A stretch of DNA of 16,940 nucleotides, taken from NCBI GenBank assembly GCA_937907205.1, contig CALESE010000110.1, positions 1 through 16,940 of the forward strand, given 5' to 3'. This DNA comes from an uncultured Romboutsia sp. GTDB lineage: Bacteria > Bacillota > Clostridia > Peptostreptococcales > Peptostreptococcaceae. Under the pieces are notes generated by a model, which saw only the letters and a list, made by a program, of their open reading frames with translations, was not told where the DNA came from and did no database searches. The translations under genes and the position numbers were made by a program. Positions 1 to 8,600 of this stretch are shown in pieces. Position 1 is the first letter of the stretch; the number at the start of each line of letters is the position of its first letter.

Positions 1-39
1 AAAGTAAAATATTTTTTACAAAAAAATAGACCCATAGTG

Positions 40-72
40 ACTAGTATTTGTAAATTTTATCCAAATACTAGT
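40..72. repeat. 11-bp inverted repeat at the 3' end of the IS982 remnant
   Basis: ACTAGTATTTG at 40-50 and its exact complement CAAATACTAGT at 62-72 form a hairpin with an 11-base loop. The loop covers the transposase stop codon. The preceding ACCCATAGTG at 30-39 has the look of an IS982 end. The structure may act as a terminator for the transposase or as part of the element's end. Its role is not certain. Confidence 0.55.
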
Positions 73-849
73 TCTTTTATTTTAGCTAAAGAATCATTTT
101 TTCCCATTAATTTATTTATAAGAAAAGAAATGTTATGAGCTAAAACTTTTATTGAAGTTCTAGTTATAAATCCTAGCATAGATTTACTCTTAACCTTATT
201 TAAGTTTAATTGTTCTATTAATTGAGAAAAGCTAGTTTCTATCCTTCTTCTTACCTTAAATATAAGTTGTCTTATTTCTTTTGGATAGTTTTCTTTATTA
301 TTTCCTCTTTTTAAAAACAATAAATTTATATCATTTTCACCTTTTAATTCAGGCATTAGCCTTTTATTAACGTACCCCTTATCACCTATAATAGAAATAG
401 AACTATATTTGTAGCATAAATCCCATACTGCATTTCTATCATCTACGTTTACTGGAGTTATGACGTAGTCAGTTAAAAAACCATCTACTGTAGTAAGTGC
501 ATGAAACTTAAATCCGAAATATATTCTCTGATTTCTTTAATTACAGAGTGGAGATTTCGTTTTGTTCTATTAAATCTAGTTCTATCGCCTAATTTTTTTA
601 ATAGTCTTGTATACTCTCTACTCAATAAACTAAAGAATGCTTTTCCGAATCAATAGTTAAAAGTTCTCCAACTATACTTATAGTTATTATCTCACTATCT
701 GAAAGTTTGCTATCCTTAATATTACGTCTGTTTCTAATACTTATAGGGATAATATCATTGTATATATCATCAACTATTGTAAAAATTATAGTAAATAAGT
801 CAGTTAAATTTTTTACTTATTGGATATAATAATTATTAAGCTCCAACAT
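57..849 (-). pseudogene. Degraded IS982-family transposase
   Basis: The minus strand encodes a recognisable IS982-type DDE transposase in pieces. It starts at ATG 847-849, behind an AGGAGG-like site at 858-864. After 10 codons there is a stop (TAA), then an open stretch with TIVDDIYNDIIPISIRNRRN and IVGELLTIDSEK. A one-base slip follows before AFFSLLSREYTRL and KLGDRTRFNRTKRNLHSVI. Near 515-545 the frame changes again and the text jumps directly to FGFKFHALTTVDGFLTDY. The last part, IGDKGYVNKR and RRRIETSFSQL to the stop at 57-59, is intact. Intact family members have about 40-50 more codons at the jump, including (from family knowledge) the first catalytic Asp, so an internal deletion is inferred. 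The enzyme cannot be functional. No matching right-hand terminal inverted repeat was found up to about 1000. The stretch 850-1000 holds nothing else I can identify. Confidence 0.88.
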
Positions 850-1000
850 ATATTAACCCTCCTTTAGATTGGTGATGTAATCTTAGGATACTATATTTGT
901 TGGAGTTTTATTATTGTAAAAATTAACTAGCACAACGAGTTAATATAATATATTTTAATATTGATTATGTAGAATAATAAGAATTAACAATTTTAAAAAT

Positions 1001-1055
1001 AAAAAGAAGTCGTATCTTTAAATGATTTTTCTAATCACTTTGAAGCAACTTCTTT
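1001..1055 (-). terminator. Terminator of the alanine racemase gene
   Basis: Read on the minus strand, AAAGAAGT (1055-1048) pairs with ACTTCTTT (1010-1003) and is followed by a T-rich run. Weaker pairing of TGATTA with a TCATTT-like stretch lies inside the long loop. It begins just past the alr stop codon, so it probably ends that transcript. Confidence 0.65.
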
Positions 1056-1065
1056 ATTATATATA

Positions 1066-2223
1066 TTAATCTAATAGCTGATTAACCATATATTTATTAT
1101 CGTTTGTTATATAAACTCTGTTTACTCTTTTAGTTATACAGCAAAGTATTTCGTGATCTATTGTCCCCATCTTACTTGATATATCACCTATTCTTATTCC
1201 ATCTATGTCTCCTATTAAGATAACTTCATCTTCCATATTAACATCAAGATCATTTGGAACTTTAACCATAGTTTGATCCATGCATATTCTTCCTACTATA
1301 TTTAATAATCTACCATTTATAAATGCTTGAGGATTTTTTTGTGTTCTAGGGAAGCCATCTGCATAACCAACAGGCAATGTAGCTATTTTTGTATCTTCAT
1401 TTACTGTATATGTTCCAGCATAACTAACGCTAGTTCCTTTTTCTATGGTCTTTATGTTACTAACTATAGTTTTTAATTCTAAAGCTGTTTTTAGTTTTAT
1501 ATCTCTACTAACTTCAGATGATGGATAAGGACCATATAAAGATATTCCTAATCTAACCATGTTGAAATCACATTCTCTTAAATCTAAAATTGCAGCACTA
1601 TTTGATACGTGTTTTATTGGTACATTTAAGTTAGATTCTTCTAATGAATTTATAACTTTGTTGTATTTTCTTATTTGCTCATAAGTAGCATCTTTGTTTT
1701 CTTCATCAGATTTTGCAAAGTGAGTATAAATACCCTCTATCACTAAATTTTCTAAAGTAAACATTTTCTTTATGTCCGATATAGACTGTTCATTAACTAA
1801 GAAACCTATCCTACTCATACCAGTATCAAGCTTTATGTGTATATAAGCTTTTTTATTGCTTAATTTAGCTAATTCATCTATTTTCATAGCCATTTCTAAA
1901 GAATATACAGTAATTCTTATATTGCTATCTATTGCATATTGTATTTTAGCAGTATCTGTATAACCCATACATAAAATAGGCTTTGTTATACCTGCTTTTA
2001 CAAGAGCTAAACCTTCTTCTAATCTAGCTACTGAGAAGAAATCAACATTTTCTTCTTTATCTAAAAATTTAGATACTTCTACAGCACCATGTCCATAAGC
2101 ATCTGCTTTTACAACACAACATAGCATAGTATCTTTAGTTAAAGCTTTTTTTACATTATCTACATTAAATTTTATATTTTCTAAATTTACTTCGGCCCAT
2201 GTTCCTGAGTTGACATTAATCAT
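1066..2223 (-). CDS. alr: Alanine racemase
   Basis: This is a PLP-dependent, cytoplasmic enzyme interconverting L- and D-alanine; D-alanine feeds peptidoglycan precursor synthesis. The protein of 385 residues is the usual family length. The PLP lysine is K39 in VVKADAYGHG. R138 lies in MSRIG, the HVSNSAA motif at 205-211 and the LGISLYGPYP motif near 225-234 are typical barrel positions, and the second catalytic residue is Y268 in SVSYAGTY. The C-terminal beta domain has RICMDQTMV at 312-320. The ATG at 2221-2223 is preferred because AGAGGT (2231-2236) sits 7 bases upstream; a GTG seven codons earlier (2242-2244) would place that site inside the gene. It is transcribed alone, away from the XRE regulator gene, with its own promoter and terminator. 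No damage is visible. Whether it serves cell wall synthesis or alanine catabolism cannot be told from the sequence. Confidence 0.96.
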   Translation of the reverse strand: MINVNSGTWAEVNLENIKFNVDNVKKALTKDTMLCCVVKADAYGHGAVEVSKFLDKEENVDFFSVARLEEGLALVKAGITKPILCMGYTDTAKIQYAIDSNIRITVYSLEMAMKIDELAKLSNKKAYIHIKLDTGMSRIGFLVNEQSISDIKKMFTLENLVIEGIYTHFAKSDEENKDATYEQIRKYNKVINSLEESNLNVPIKHVSNSAAILDLRECDFNMVRLGISLYGPYPSSEVSRDIKLKTALELKTIVSNIKTIEKGTSVSYAGTYTVNEDTKIATLPVGYADGFPRTQKNPQAFINGRLLNIVGRICMDQTMVKVPNDLDVNMEDEVILIGDIDGIRIGDISSKMGTIDHEILCCITKRVNRVYITNDNKYMVNQLLD

Positions 2224-2275
2224 AAAAACTACCTCTACTTTCACTTTAGTTAAATTAATTAATATTATTTAATTT

Positions 2276-2304
2276 ATACTAACATTTTTTGTTTATGAGG
2301 TCAA
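2276..2304 (-). promoter_or_regulatory. Likely sigma-A promoter of alr
   Basis: On the minus strand the -35 box TTGACC (2304-2299) and the -10 box TAGTAT (2281-2276) are separated by 17 bases. They lie about 50 bases upstream of the alr start codon. An overlapping TATAAA four bases downstream of this -10 start is an alternative -10. Confidence 0.6.
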
Positions 2305-2307
2305 TGT

Positions 2308-2348
2308 GATTTAATTAATAAGCTAAAAAATAAATGAGATTTAATTAA
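2308..2348. promoter_or_regulatory. Paired 11-bp direct repeats between divergent promoters, possible operator
   Basis: GATTTAATTAA occurs at 2308-2318 and again at 2338-2348, exactly 30 bases apart, about three helical turns. The first copy lies a few bases outside the alr -35 box and the second ends one base before the -35 box of the XRE regulator gene. This layout would suit a regulator controlling both directions, most simply the adjacent XRE protein. AT-rich sequence makes chance repeats common, so this is a suggestion only. Confidence 0.35.
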
Positions 2349-2349
2349 A

Positions 2350-2378
2350 TTGCGTAATATAATTTATATTGATATAAT
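2350..2378 (+). promoter_or_regulatory. Likely sigma-A promoter of the XRE-DeoR operon
   Basis: The -35 box TTGCGT (2350-2355) and the perfect -10 box TATAAT (2373-2378) are separated by 17 bases. They lie about 60 bases before the start codon of the XRE/cupin gene. Confidence 0.65.
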
Positions 2379-2438
2379 GATTTATTGGATAATAATAATT
2401 AAGAAGAAAAATATATGATAATGAGGTAGTTTTATAAA

Positions 2439-2993
2439 ATGAATGATGTAGATATATCAAAAAATATTACTGAATATAGAAAAAGAAAAAATATGACAAT
2501 TAAAGAATTAGCTAATTTGACAGGCGTTACACCTTCTTTACTTAGTCAAATAGAAAAGGGAAGTGCTAATCCTTCTATTAACACATTAAGGCAAATTTCT
2601 AGTGTCTTAGAAGTACAATTATTTAATTTTTTCATAAATGATGTTTCAACTGAAAGTTTAGTAGTTAGAAGAGATAGTCGTAAAAAGATTATGTTTCCTG
2701 AGGATGATAGTTTTGCATATGAATTACTAACTCCAAATACAAAGGGTGAAATAGAATTAATGCTTATGAAAATACCACCACAAGGCTTTTCTTCAAAAGA
2801 ACAATTTAGCCATATAGGTGAAGAAGTTGCATATGTAATCAAAGGAAATGTAAGGCTTTATTTAATGAACAGTGTAATCGACTTAAATTGTGGAGATAGT
2901 GTAAAAATACTGCCACACTCAAGTCATAAATGGGAAAATATAGGCAATAGTGATTGTGAAGTTATATTTGCAGTAACTCCGCCATCTTTCTAA
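2439..2993 (+). CDS. XRE-family regulator with C-terminal cupin domain
   Basis: This is a cytoplasmic DNA-binding regulator of 184 residues. Residues about 10-62 form a lambda-repressor-like helix-turn-helix, with TIKELANLTGVTPSLLSQIEK as core and SANPSINTLRQISSVLEV after it. Residues about 105-182 form a small cupin barrel (QFSHIGEEVAYVIKG, CGDSVKILPHSSHKWEN). H125, E129 and H163 are possible metal or ligand contacts. This HTH-cupin layout is that of the PuuR/SutR-like group, which sense small metabolites; the effector here is unknown. GAGGT at 2423-2427 is the ribosome binding site. The gene is divergent from alr and lies 51 bases upstream of the DeoR-type gene, with no terminator between, so the two regulators are probably co-transcribed. 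Control of alr and of itself is plausible from the layout but unproven. Confidence 0.88.
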   Translation: MNDVDISKNITEYRKRKNMTIKELANLTGVTPSLLSQIEKGSANPSINTLRQISSVLEVQLFNFFINDVSTESLVVRRDSRKKIMFPEDDSFAYELLTPNTKGEIELMLMKIPPQGFSSKEQFSHIGEEVAYVIKGNVRLYLMNSVIDLNCGDSVKILPHSSHKWENIGNSDCEVIFAVTPPSF

Positions 2994-3044
2994 AATTTTA
3001 TATATTATATAAATGAAAAAGTATTTATAGGAGGATGGAAGTAT

Positions 3045-3809
3045 ATGTTAGCACCAGAGAGATATGAATACATAATAGAAACTTTAAATAGAGATTCTGC
3101 TGTGAAGGTATCTAAATTAATAAAAGAATTAAATGTATCTGTAGAAACTATAAGAAGAGATTTAGAACATTTAGAAAAAGAAGGAATATTAGAACGTGTC
3201 TATGGTGGGGCAGTTCCTAAAAAAGTGTTAGTAGATAAGTTAAGCTTTGATAAAAGAGAAGAAGAATTTAAAAAAGAAAAATTAGAAATAGCAAGTATTG
3301 CTATGCGTTATATAGAAGATGGTCAATCGATTGCGTTAAATGATAGTACTACTAATGTAGAGATTGCAAGGCAATTAAAGAAAAAGTTTAAAAATATAAC
3401 AGTTATAACTAACTCTTTAATAATAGCAACAGAATTAGCTAATAACCCAGGCATAAAAGTTATATTAGCAGGTGGACTATTAAATAATGATGAATATGCA
3501 TTTTATGGAGAATTTGCAAAAAATATTCTGAAGAATTTTATAGTAGATAGAGCCTTTATAAGTGTTGGGGGAGTATCTTTAAATTATGGAGTAACTGATT
3601 ATGATATGCATACTGTAGAAATTCAAAAAATATTAATAGAGATCTCGAAGGAATCTATTATATTAGCAGATAGTAGTAAAATAGATAGTGTATCTTTAAC
3701 TAAAATATCGGACATAGATGATATTGGCTGTATAATAACTGATAGTAAGGTTGAGAAAAAAATTGTTGATAAATACTTAAAGCATGGGATAGAAATAATA
3801 AATAAATAA
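3045..3809 (+). CDS. DeoR/GlpR-family transcriptional regulator
   Basis: A 254-residue cytoplasmic regulator of full family length. The N-terminal winged helix-turn-helix covers residues about 4-58: RYEYIIETL, then VKVSKLIKELNVSVETIRRD, then EGILERVYGGAV, the standard DeoR signature. The C-terminal DeoRC sugar-phosphate sensor domain (about 75-232) shows the phosphate-loop motif NDSTTN, VITNS, LAGGLL, VDRAFISVGGVS and ILADSSK. Proteins of this family usually repress sugar or polyol uptake and catabolism genes and are released by a phosphorylated sugar. AGGAGG at 3029-3034 lies 10 bases before the ATG. The downstream neighbour is a broken transporter, which could be the former target. The specific inducer cannot be read from the sequence. 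Confidence 0.92.
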   Translation: MLAPERYEYIIETLNRDSAVKVSKLIKELNVSVETIRRDLEHLEKEGILERVYGGAVPKKVLVDKLSFDKREEEFKKEKLEIASIAMRYIEDGQSIALNDSTTNVEIARQLKKKFKNITVITNSLIIATELANNPGIKVILAGGLLNNDEYAFYGEFAKNILKNFIVDRAFISVGGVSLNYGVTDYDMHTVEIQKILIEISKESIILADSSKIDSVSLTKISDIDDIGCIITDSKVEKKIVDKYLKHGIEIINK

Positions 3810-3814
3810 TACTT

Positions 3815-3848
3815 AAAAAGCAACTTCGATTTATAGAAGTTGCTTTTT
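3815..3848 (+). terminator. Rho-independent terminator of the two-regulator operon
   Basis: A perfect 13-bp stem pairs AAAAAGCAACTTC (3815-3827) with GAAGTTGCTTTTT (3836-3848) around an 8-base loop, with the T run at its end. It follows the DeoR-type stop codon closely. Flanking A and T runs would allow it to work in both directions. Confidence 0.92.
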
Positions 3849-3944
3849 GTGTATTTATAGTGAATTTAATGGTATTTAATGATAAACTACAAAAAAAGAC
3901 TTGAAAATACATAAAAATCCATATATACTAAACATATCTTAGAA

Positions 3945-3982
3945 AAATAAACAAGGTTAAATAATAAATAAACAAGTTAAAT
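3945..3982. repeat. Tandem near-identical direct repeats upstream of the broken transporter
   Basis: AAATAAACAAGGTTAAAT at 3945-3962 recurs as AAATAAACAAGTTAAAT at 3966-3982, differing by one G, with a period of about 21 bases or two helical turns. It lies about 85 bases upstream of the transporter remnant and could be a leftover operator or simply AT-rich repetition. The rest of the gap 3849-4065 shows no gene. Confidence 0.4.
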
Positions 3983-4065
3983 TATATTTAAGAAAAATTT
4001 AATTAAATTTCAAACATGGTATTATTTGAATAGGAAAACGTTGTTTACGAAAATGAGTGAGTAGT

Positions 4066-4381
4066 TTGAACAACAAAAAAAGAAAACATAAGAAAATGGA
4101 TTACATTCATAATTTTAACGTTAGGTGCAGGGACTATATATAAGCTATGTTTCTTAAAAGATGCATTTTATGGACCTATGCAAGAGTACCTAGGACTTAC
4201 GCATACACAATTAGGAAATGCAATGTCTATAAGTGGTGCTGTAACAACTCTAGGATTTATAGCAGCAGTATGGCTATCAGATAGAGTATCTAAGAGAATA
4301 TTATTACCAGTAGGTCTTATTGGTTGTGGTCTTTTAGGTTTATGGTTAGCAACTTTACCAAGTTACAATAGAAAAAGATAA
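4066..4381 (+). pseudogene. Truncated, frameshifted MFS transporter
   Basis: The remnant reads LNNKKRKHKK from a TTG at 4066, then after one surplus A in the run 4093-4096 continues as WITFIILTLGAGTIYKLCF, LKDAFYGPMQEYLGLTHTQL, GNAMSISGAVTTLGFIAAVWLSDRVSKR and LLPVGLIGCGLLGLWLATLPS. This is the start of a major facilitator superfamily permease: TM1, the first loop, TM2 with the following SDRVSKR (the family's D-R/K loop motif between TM2 and TM3), and TM3. Family members have about 400 residues and 12 TM helices, so roughly three quarters is gone. The stop is at 4379-4381. In the next frame 4371-4490 is open but polar and unlike an MFS protein. The ATG at 4178 yields only a fragment. It cannot be a working transporter; its substrate is unknown. 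The remaining gap to 4626 holds a TATAATATAAT stretch (4572-4582) that may be the -10 of the following gene, without a convincing -35. Confidence 0.8.
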
Positions 4382-4626
4382 CAAGATAAGCAATGTAAGA
4401 AACTATTCAAGTCATGACTGTAAATGGTATAGCAAGATTTTAAGTACAGTTTTAAGTTATTTTGATAGTTATGTAAATTCTAGTGTATGATGAAATATTT
4501 GTAGATCAGTTAGCTTAAAACAAATCAAAAATAAAGCAAAATAAGTCGAAAAAAGACGAATACACTAAAAATATAATATAATACATTTTATACAATTATT
4601 AATTATAGATGTATGGAGTGGATTAT

Positions 4627-5463
4627 ATGAGGATTAGTATATTATTAGCAAGTCTAGCAAGTACAGTTTTATTTAGTTCAGGAGTTGTATTTGCAGATAG
4701 TAGTCTTGAAAAAACAACAAATAAAATTGAAGGGGATATTATACTTCAAAATGGTACACCGTTATATGAAAATTATATAACCAATACAAATAATTTTAGT
4801 TTAAAAAACAATAGCCAAAAATATATCGTTATTCATGATACGGCAAATGAAAATCATAATGCAGATGCAGATAATCATAGAAAGTATTTTCAAAAAAATG
4901 ATAGATCTGTTTCAATACATTATGTTGTAGATAAAGATAAAGCAATACATGTATTACAAGATAATTATTCAGCATATCATGTTGGAGATAGAAATAATTC
5001 TTCAGGAGACAAAACTAATTATACAACAATAGGTATAGAGTTATGTGTAAATGATGCTAAAAATTCTAAGGGTTGGGAAAAAGTTAAAGAAAATGCAATA
5101 GCATTAGTTTCTGAACTTATGGAAAGATATAATATACCTTTAGAGAGAGTTATAATGCATAAAGATGCTTCTGGAAAACTTTGTTCACAAAGATTAATTG
5201 AAGATAATAAAAAAGGATGGGAAGAATTCAAAAATACTCTAGCCAATACTATACAAGATAGAATGATTAAGGTTGTAAAAGAATCTGATTTGGATATAAA
5301 ATTTGGACCGGGAGAGGATTATTCTAAAGTTGGCTATATTCCTAAAGGAACTTTGATAGAAATTATATCAGAACATAACGGTTGGGCAAAAGTTAATTTT
5401 AACAATCAACATGGATATATACCAAGTTCTAGTTTGGTAGAAATAGATACTATTTTTGTATAA
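4627..5463 (+). CDS. Secreted N-acetylmuramoyl-L-alanine amidase (Amidase_2) with SH3 domain
   Basis: This 278-residue protein cleaves the bond between muramic acid and the stem peptide of peptidoglycan, outside the membrane. Residues 1-24 are a signal peptide (MRISILLASL, hydrophobic core, VFA-D cleavage near 23). The Amidase_2/PGRP fold spans about 60-200. The zinc ligands are probably H70 (VIHDT), H178 (MHKD) and C186 (GKLC), with E138 (IGIELC) at the active site and SIHYVVDKD at 96-104. An SH3_3-type wall-binding domain spans about 212-274 (IKFGPGEDYSKVGYIP, GWAKVNFNNQHGYIP). The ATG at 4627 is chosen over one at 4609 because GGAGTGG (4615-4621) lies 5 bases upstream and the shorter form gives a standard signal peptide. 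It has prophage-endolysin-like catalytic features but a signal peptide and no phage neighbours, so a host autolysin is more likely. It precedes the giant surface protein gene in the same direction. Confidence 0.92.
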   Translation: MRISILLASLASTVLFSSGVVFADSSLEKTTNKIEGDIILQNGTPLYENYITNTNNFSLKNNSQKYIVIHDTANENHNADADNHRKYFQKNDRSVSIHYVVDKDKAIHVLQDNYSAYHVGDRNNSSGDKTNYTTIGIELCVNDAKNSKGWEKVKENAIALVSELMERYNIPLERVIMHKDASGKLCSQRLIEDNKKGWEEFKNTLANTIQDRMIKVVKESDLDIKFGPGEDYSKVGYIPKGTLIEIISEHNGWAKVNFNNQHGYIPSSSLVEIDTIFV

Positions 5464-5482
5464 AAATTTTTAATAAATTAAA

Positions 5483-5522
5483 ATATATTGAAAAAAATAT
5501 ATATATATTTTTTTCAATATAT
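5483..5522. repeat. 40-bp perfect palindrome, possible terminator of the amidase gene
   Basis: The centre is between 5502 and 5503, and every base from 5483 to 5522 pairs with its partner: ATATATTG, a run of seven A, alternating AT, then the complement. Only one G-C pair is present. It lies 19 bases after the amidase stop codon and could form a hairpin or cruciform. With so little GC and no separate T tail, a terminator role is plausible but weaker than for the other hairpins here. Confidence 0.6.
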
Positions 5523-5535
5523 GATAAAATATAAT

Positions 5536-5564
5536 TTGACAAAGTAATACAAAATTAATTAATT
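5536..5564 (+). promoter_or_regulatory. Candidate promoter of the giant surface protein gene
   Basis: A perfect -35 box TTGACA (5536-5541) is followed after 17 bases by TTAATT (5559-5564), a poor -10. TATACA at 5605-5610 is another possible -10 but has no matching -35. The position between the palindrome and the ribosome binding sites suits a promoter. Confidence 0.45.
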
Positions 5565-5614
5565 TTATAAAAAAATGTAGAATGGTTATTTTGTAGAGTC
5601 GAAATATACAATAT

Positions 5615-5662
5615 AGGAGGTGGCATTTGGAAAAAAGTAATTTATATAGGAGGGCATGTATG
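5615..5662 (+). promoter_or_regulatory. Two ribosome binding sites and two in-frame starts
   Basis: AGGAGG at 5615-5620 serves a TTG at 5627-5629, 6 bases later. AGGAGGG at 5648-5654 serves an ATG at 5660-5662, 5 bases later. The starts are in the same frame and differ by 11 codons. The ATG is favoured as it gives a normal signal peptide beginning MRSIKKALTV; the TTG would add a polar, arginine-containing extension before it. Confidence 0.7.
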
Positions 5663-8600
5663 AGAAGCATTAAAAAAGCATTAACAGTTTTACTTTGTAC
5701 ATCTTTAATAGCTAATAATACATCCTATATAATGGCATTAGATTTTACTGAAAGTAATGCTGAATCTGAAAATACACAAATATTAAGATTAGATGGAGAA
5801 ATCCAAAATATTAAATGGACAACTCCAGATAGCATTAATTTAGGAGAAAAATTTGATGCTATGAGTGGTGTAAAAGCGCTAGACAAAGATGGCAAAGACA
5901 TCACCGATAAAATTAAGGTTAATGGTAATGTTGATACATCAAAACCAGGTGAGTATAAAATAGAATATTTTATACAAGGAGAAGAAGATAAGAAAATTTC
6001 ACGAACAATAAAAGTATTAGATAAAAATAATCAAGATGAAAGCTCTACTGAAACAGTGTTAAAAACTGAAATAACAGGACCACAGATAGTGAGTGTGTAT
6101 CAAGGAGATAATTTTGATATAAAATCTAATATAAAATCTACTGATGAAAAAGGTAAAGATATAACTTCTAAGGTTCAAGTAGAAGGAACTGTTGACACTA
6201 ATAAATTAGGAGAGTATAAATTAAAATACTTAGTAAACAGTGATAGTGGACAAAAGGCAATACTTGAAAGAACTGTAAAAGTTATAGAAAAAAATGTATT
6301 TAACTTCTATATAAACAAAGATGATAAAAACGTACATGAAAAACCAAATCCAGAAACTAAAGTTACTGAAAGTGGTAAAAAAGTAGGTTTTTCTTTATAT
6401 TTAGATTTAAATACATCAAAATTCGTTGTAAATAATCAATCACAAGAAATGTTAGACAAAACTAAACCAAAGGAAGTTTATGCTAATATATCTGTATTTG
6501 ATAAGGATAACAAAGAAAAATTAGCATTAGAACTTTTAGGAGAGGATACAGGAAACTCCACAAAGTTTGATAAGCTAAAAGAATTAGGTTATGAATATGG
6601 TGACTTTATACAGATAAGTTTAAGTAATCCAAAGGACAATTTTGATATAAGTGGTAAACTATCAGGTGATGTAATTACTGAAAAAGTTGATGAAAATACT
6701 ATTATTCAGGAAGATTACAAAGATGGTGTTGATGATTTAGATTATATCAACAATGTTAGATTTGAGATTTCACAAGATGGTATAAAGTCAGTGTATAATA
6801 AAGCTCCAGAAATTACAGGACTTTCTGACATGACTGAACTTTTAACTGATAGAAATAAGCAGTTAGAAGGGATAGTAATCAATGATGATAAGGATGGAGT
6901 AATCCCTAATGACGAAATAGAGATAACAGAGGAAAGTAATGATGAAGGAAAAGTTATTGGACTTAGGTATACTGTATCTGACAGTTGGGGAAGAAGTGTA
7001 TCGAGTGTTAGAAAACTTGTAGAAAACACTGACAAAACAACTTATACGACAAGTAATACGAATCAAGAACCTAATACTTTATCAAAAAACGTCATAACTG
7101 TAAAAGGATTTACTTATGCAGATGGAGATGATGTTAGATTTAAGATTCGTTTTAATACAGATGAAATGAAATTTAATTTTACTGAGAGAGATGAAAGACT
7201 ATTTGATAATAAAGTAAGTGGTAAGTACTTTGAAATGACTCTTTATGATAAAAATGGTCAATTTAAACGTAGATTAACACTTAATGGTGATGATAAAGCA
7301 AATTCAGAAAAAATAGATGAATTTGTTAAAGAACCATTTGAAATTAATGATCAAATACATCTTTATCATCGTTATTCTAGCGATAAGTTATTAATTGCTG
7401 GAACTATTAAAGATCTTAACAGTAGTAGTAATAATTTATCAGCTGGAGTACCAGCAGAGGTTATTGAGAAAAATAGATTTAAACTAGAAAGAGATGGTTT
7501 AGTTTATTTAATAAATCAAGCTCCAACAATAGAGGGTATAAATGAAACGCTAAATGTTGTTATAGGTCAAAAACCAGACTTTTTTAAGGATGTAACAGTA
7601 AAAGATGATCTGGATGGGCTTATACAAAACTCTAAAGTTGAGGTAACTGGATTTAATCCAAATCAATTAGGAGAGCAGACTATAACTTATACAGTAAGTG
7701 ATAGTTGGGGTGAAACAACTACTGCTACAAGAAGAGTTATAGTTACATCTGAAACTAGATTGTCAAATACATCAATAGATGTATATGACAATGGTGGTAG
7801 TAGTAAAGTATTTTCTATAAAGTTTGACGATATAAATAAGAGAATAAAAATAGAAAATAAAACAGAGACACAACTAGAATCTACAAATTCAACCGATACA
7901 GCTTTTAGAATAAAAATTCTTAGTAAAGCTGGTATAACTAAAAAGACTTTAGAACTAAATGGAAATGAAAATGGTAATAGTACTAAACTAAGTGAACTTC
8001 ATAACTATAACTATTCAGTTGGAGATTATATTGAATTGTGGAGAAAACCTACAATTGAAGCATCAGCTGAAGATATAGCACCAGCAACTGGAGAAAATAG
8101 TGGAACACCAGAATATACTGAACCAACAACTAAAACTACAGTAAAAGGTATTAAAATAGTTGGAAAGCTTGAAAAAAGAGATGAACTAAGTAATATTACT
8201 TATGAAAATGGTATTGATAAAATAGATCATATGATAAATGTAAGATTTATGCTAGATAAAGATGTACTATTTGCAAAGTATAACAAAGCTCCAACAATAA
8301 AATTTGTAGATAACTTGACTATAAAAAGAGGAGAAGTATTTAATCCTATAAAATTTGTATTACAGGTAAATGATGATTATGATAAACTAGGTAATAACTT
8401 AGTTAGAGCATCTTACAATAAAGATAAGATACAAAATGTTGGAAATCATACAGTAACATATACTGTTAAAGATAAGTGGGGTAGAAGTAGTGAAGAAATA
8501 GAAAAAACTATAAAAGTTCTACCTAAAAATAACTTAGAAGAAAATAAAATAGTTCTAAAAAAACGAGATAATGGAACTGATAAAGATATAGTTACTCTAC

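Noticed and set aside
893..906. Right end of the IS982 element from the CTCCAACA/TGTTGGAG inverted repeat (841-848 and 899-906)
   Set aside because: It is an inverted repeat around the transposase start but does not match the ACCCATAGTG end seen at 30-39.
4032..4050. Catabolite-responsive (cre) site GGAAAACGTTGTTTAC
   Set aside because: It has one base too many at the centre and lacks the flanking TG/CA, so it does not fit the consensus well enough.
4371..4490. A small gene overlapping the end of the broken transporter
   Set aside because: The frame is open for about 40 codons but has no start codon or ribosome binding site, and the product is polar and unlike an MFS protein.
4627..5463. 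Prophage endolysin with nearby holin
   Set aside because: The amidase has a signal peptide and no holin or phage structural gene is near, so a host wall enzyme is more likely.
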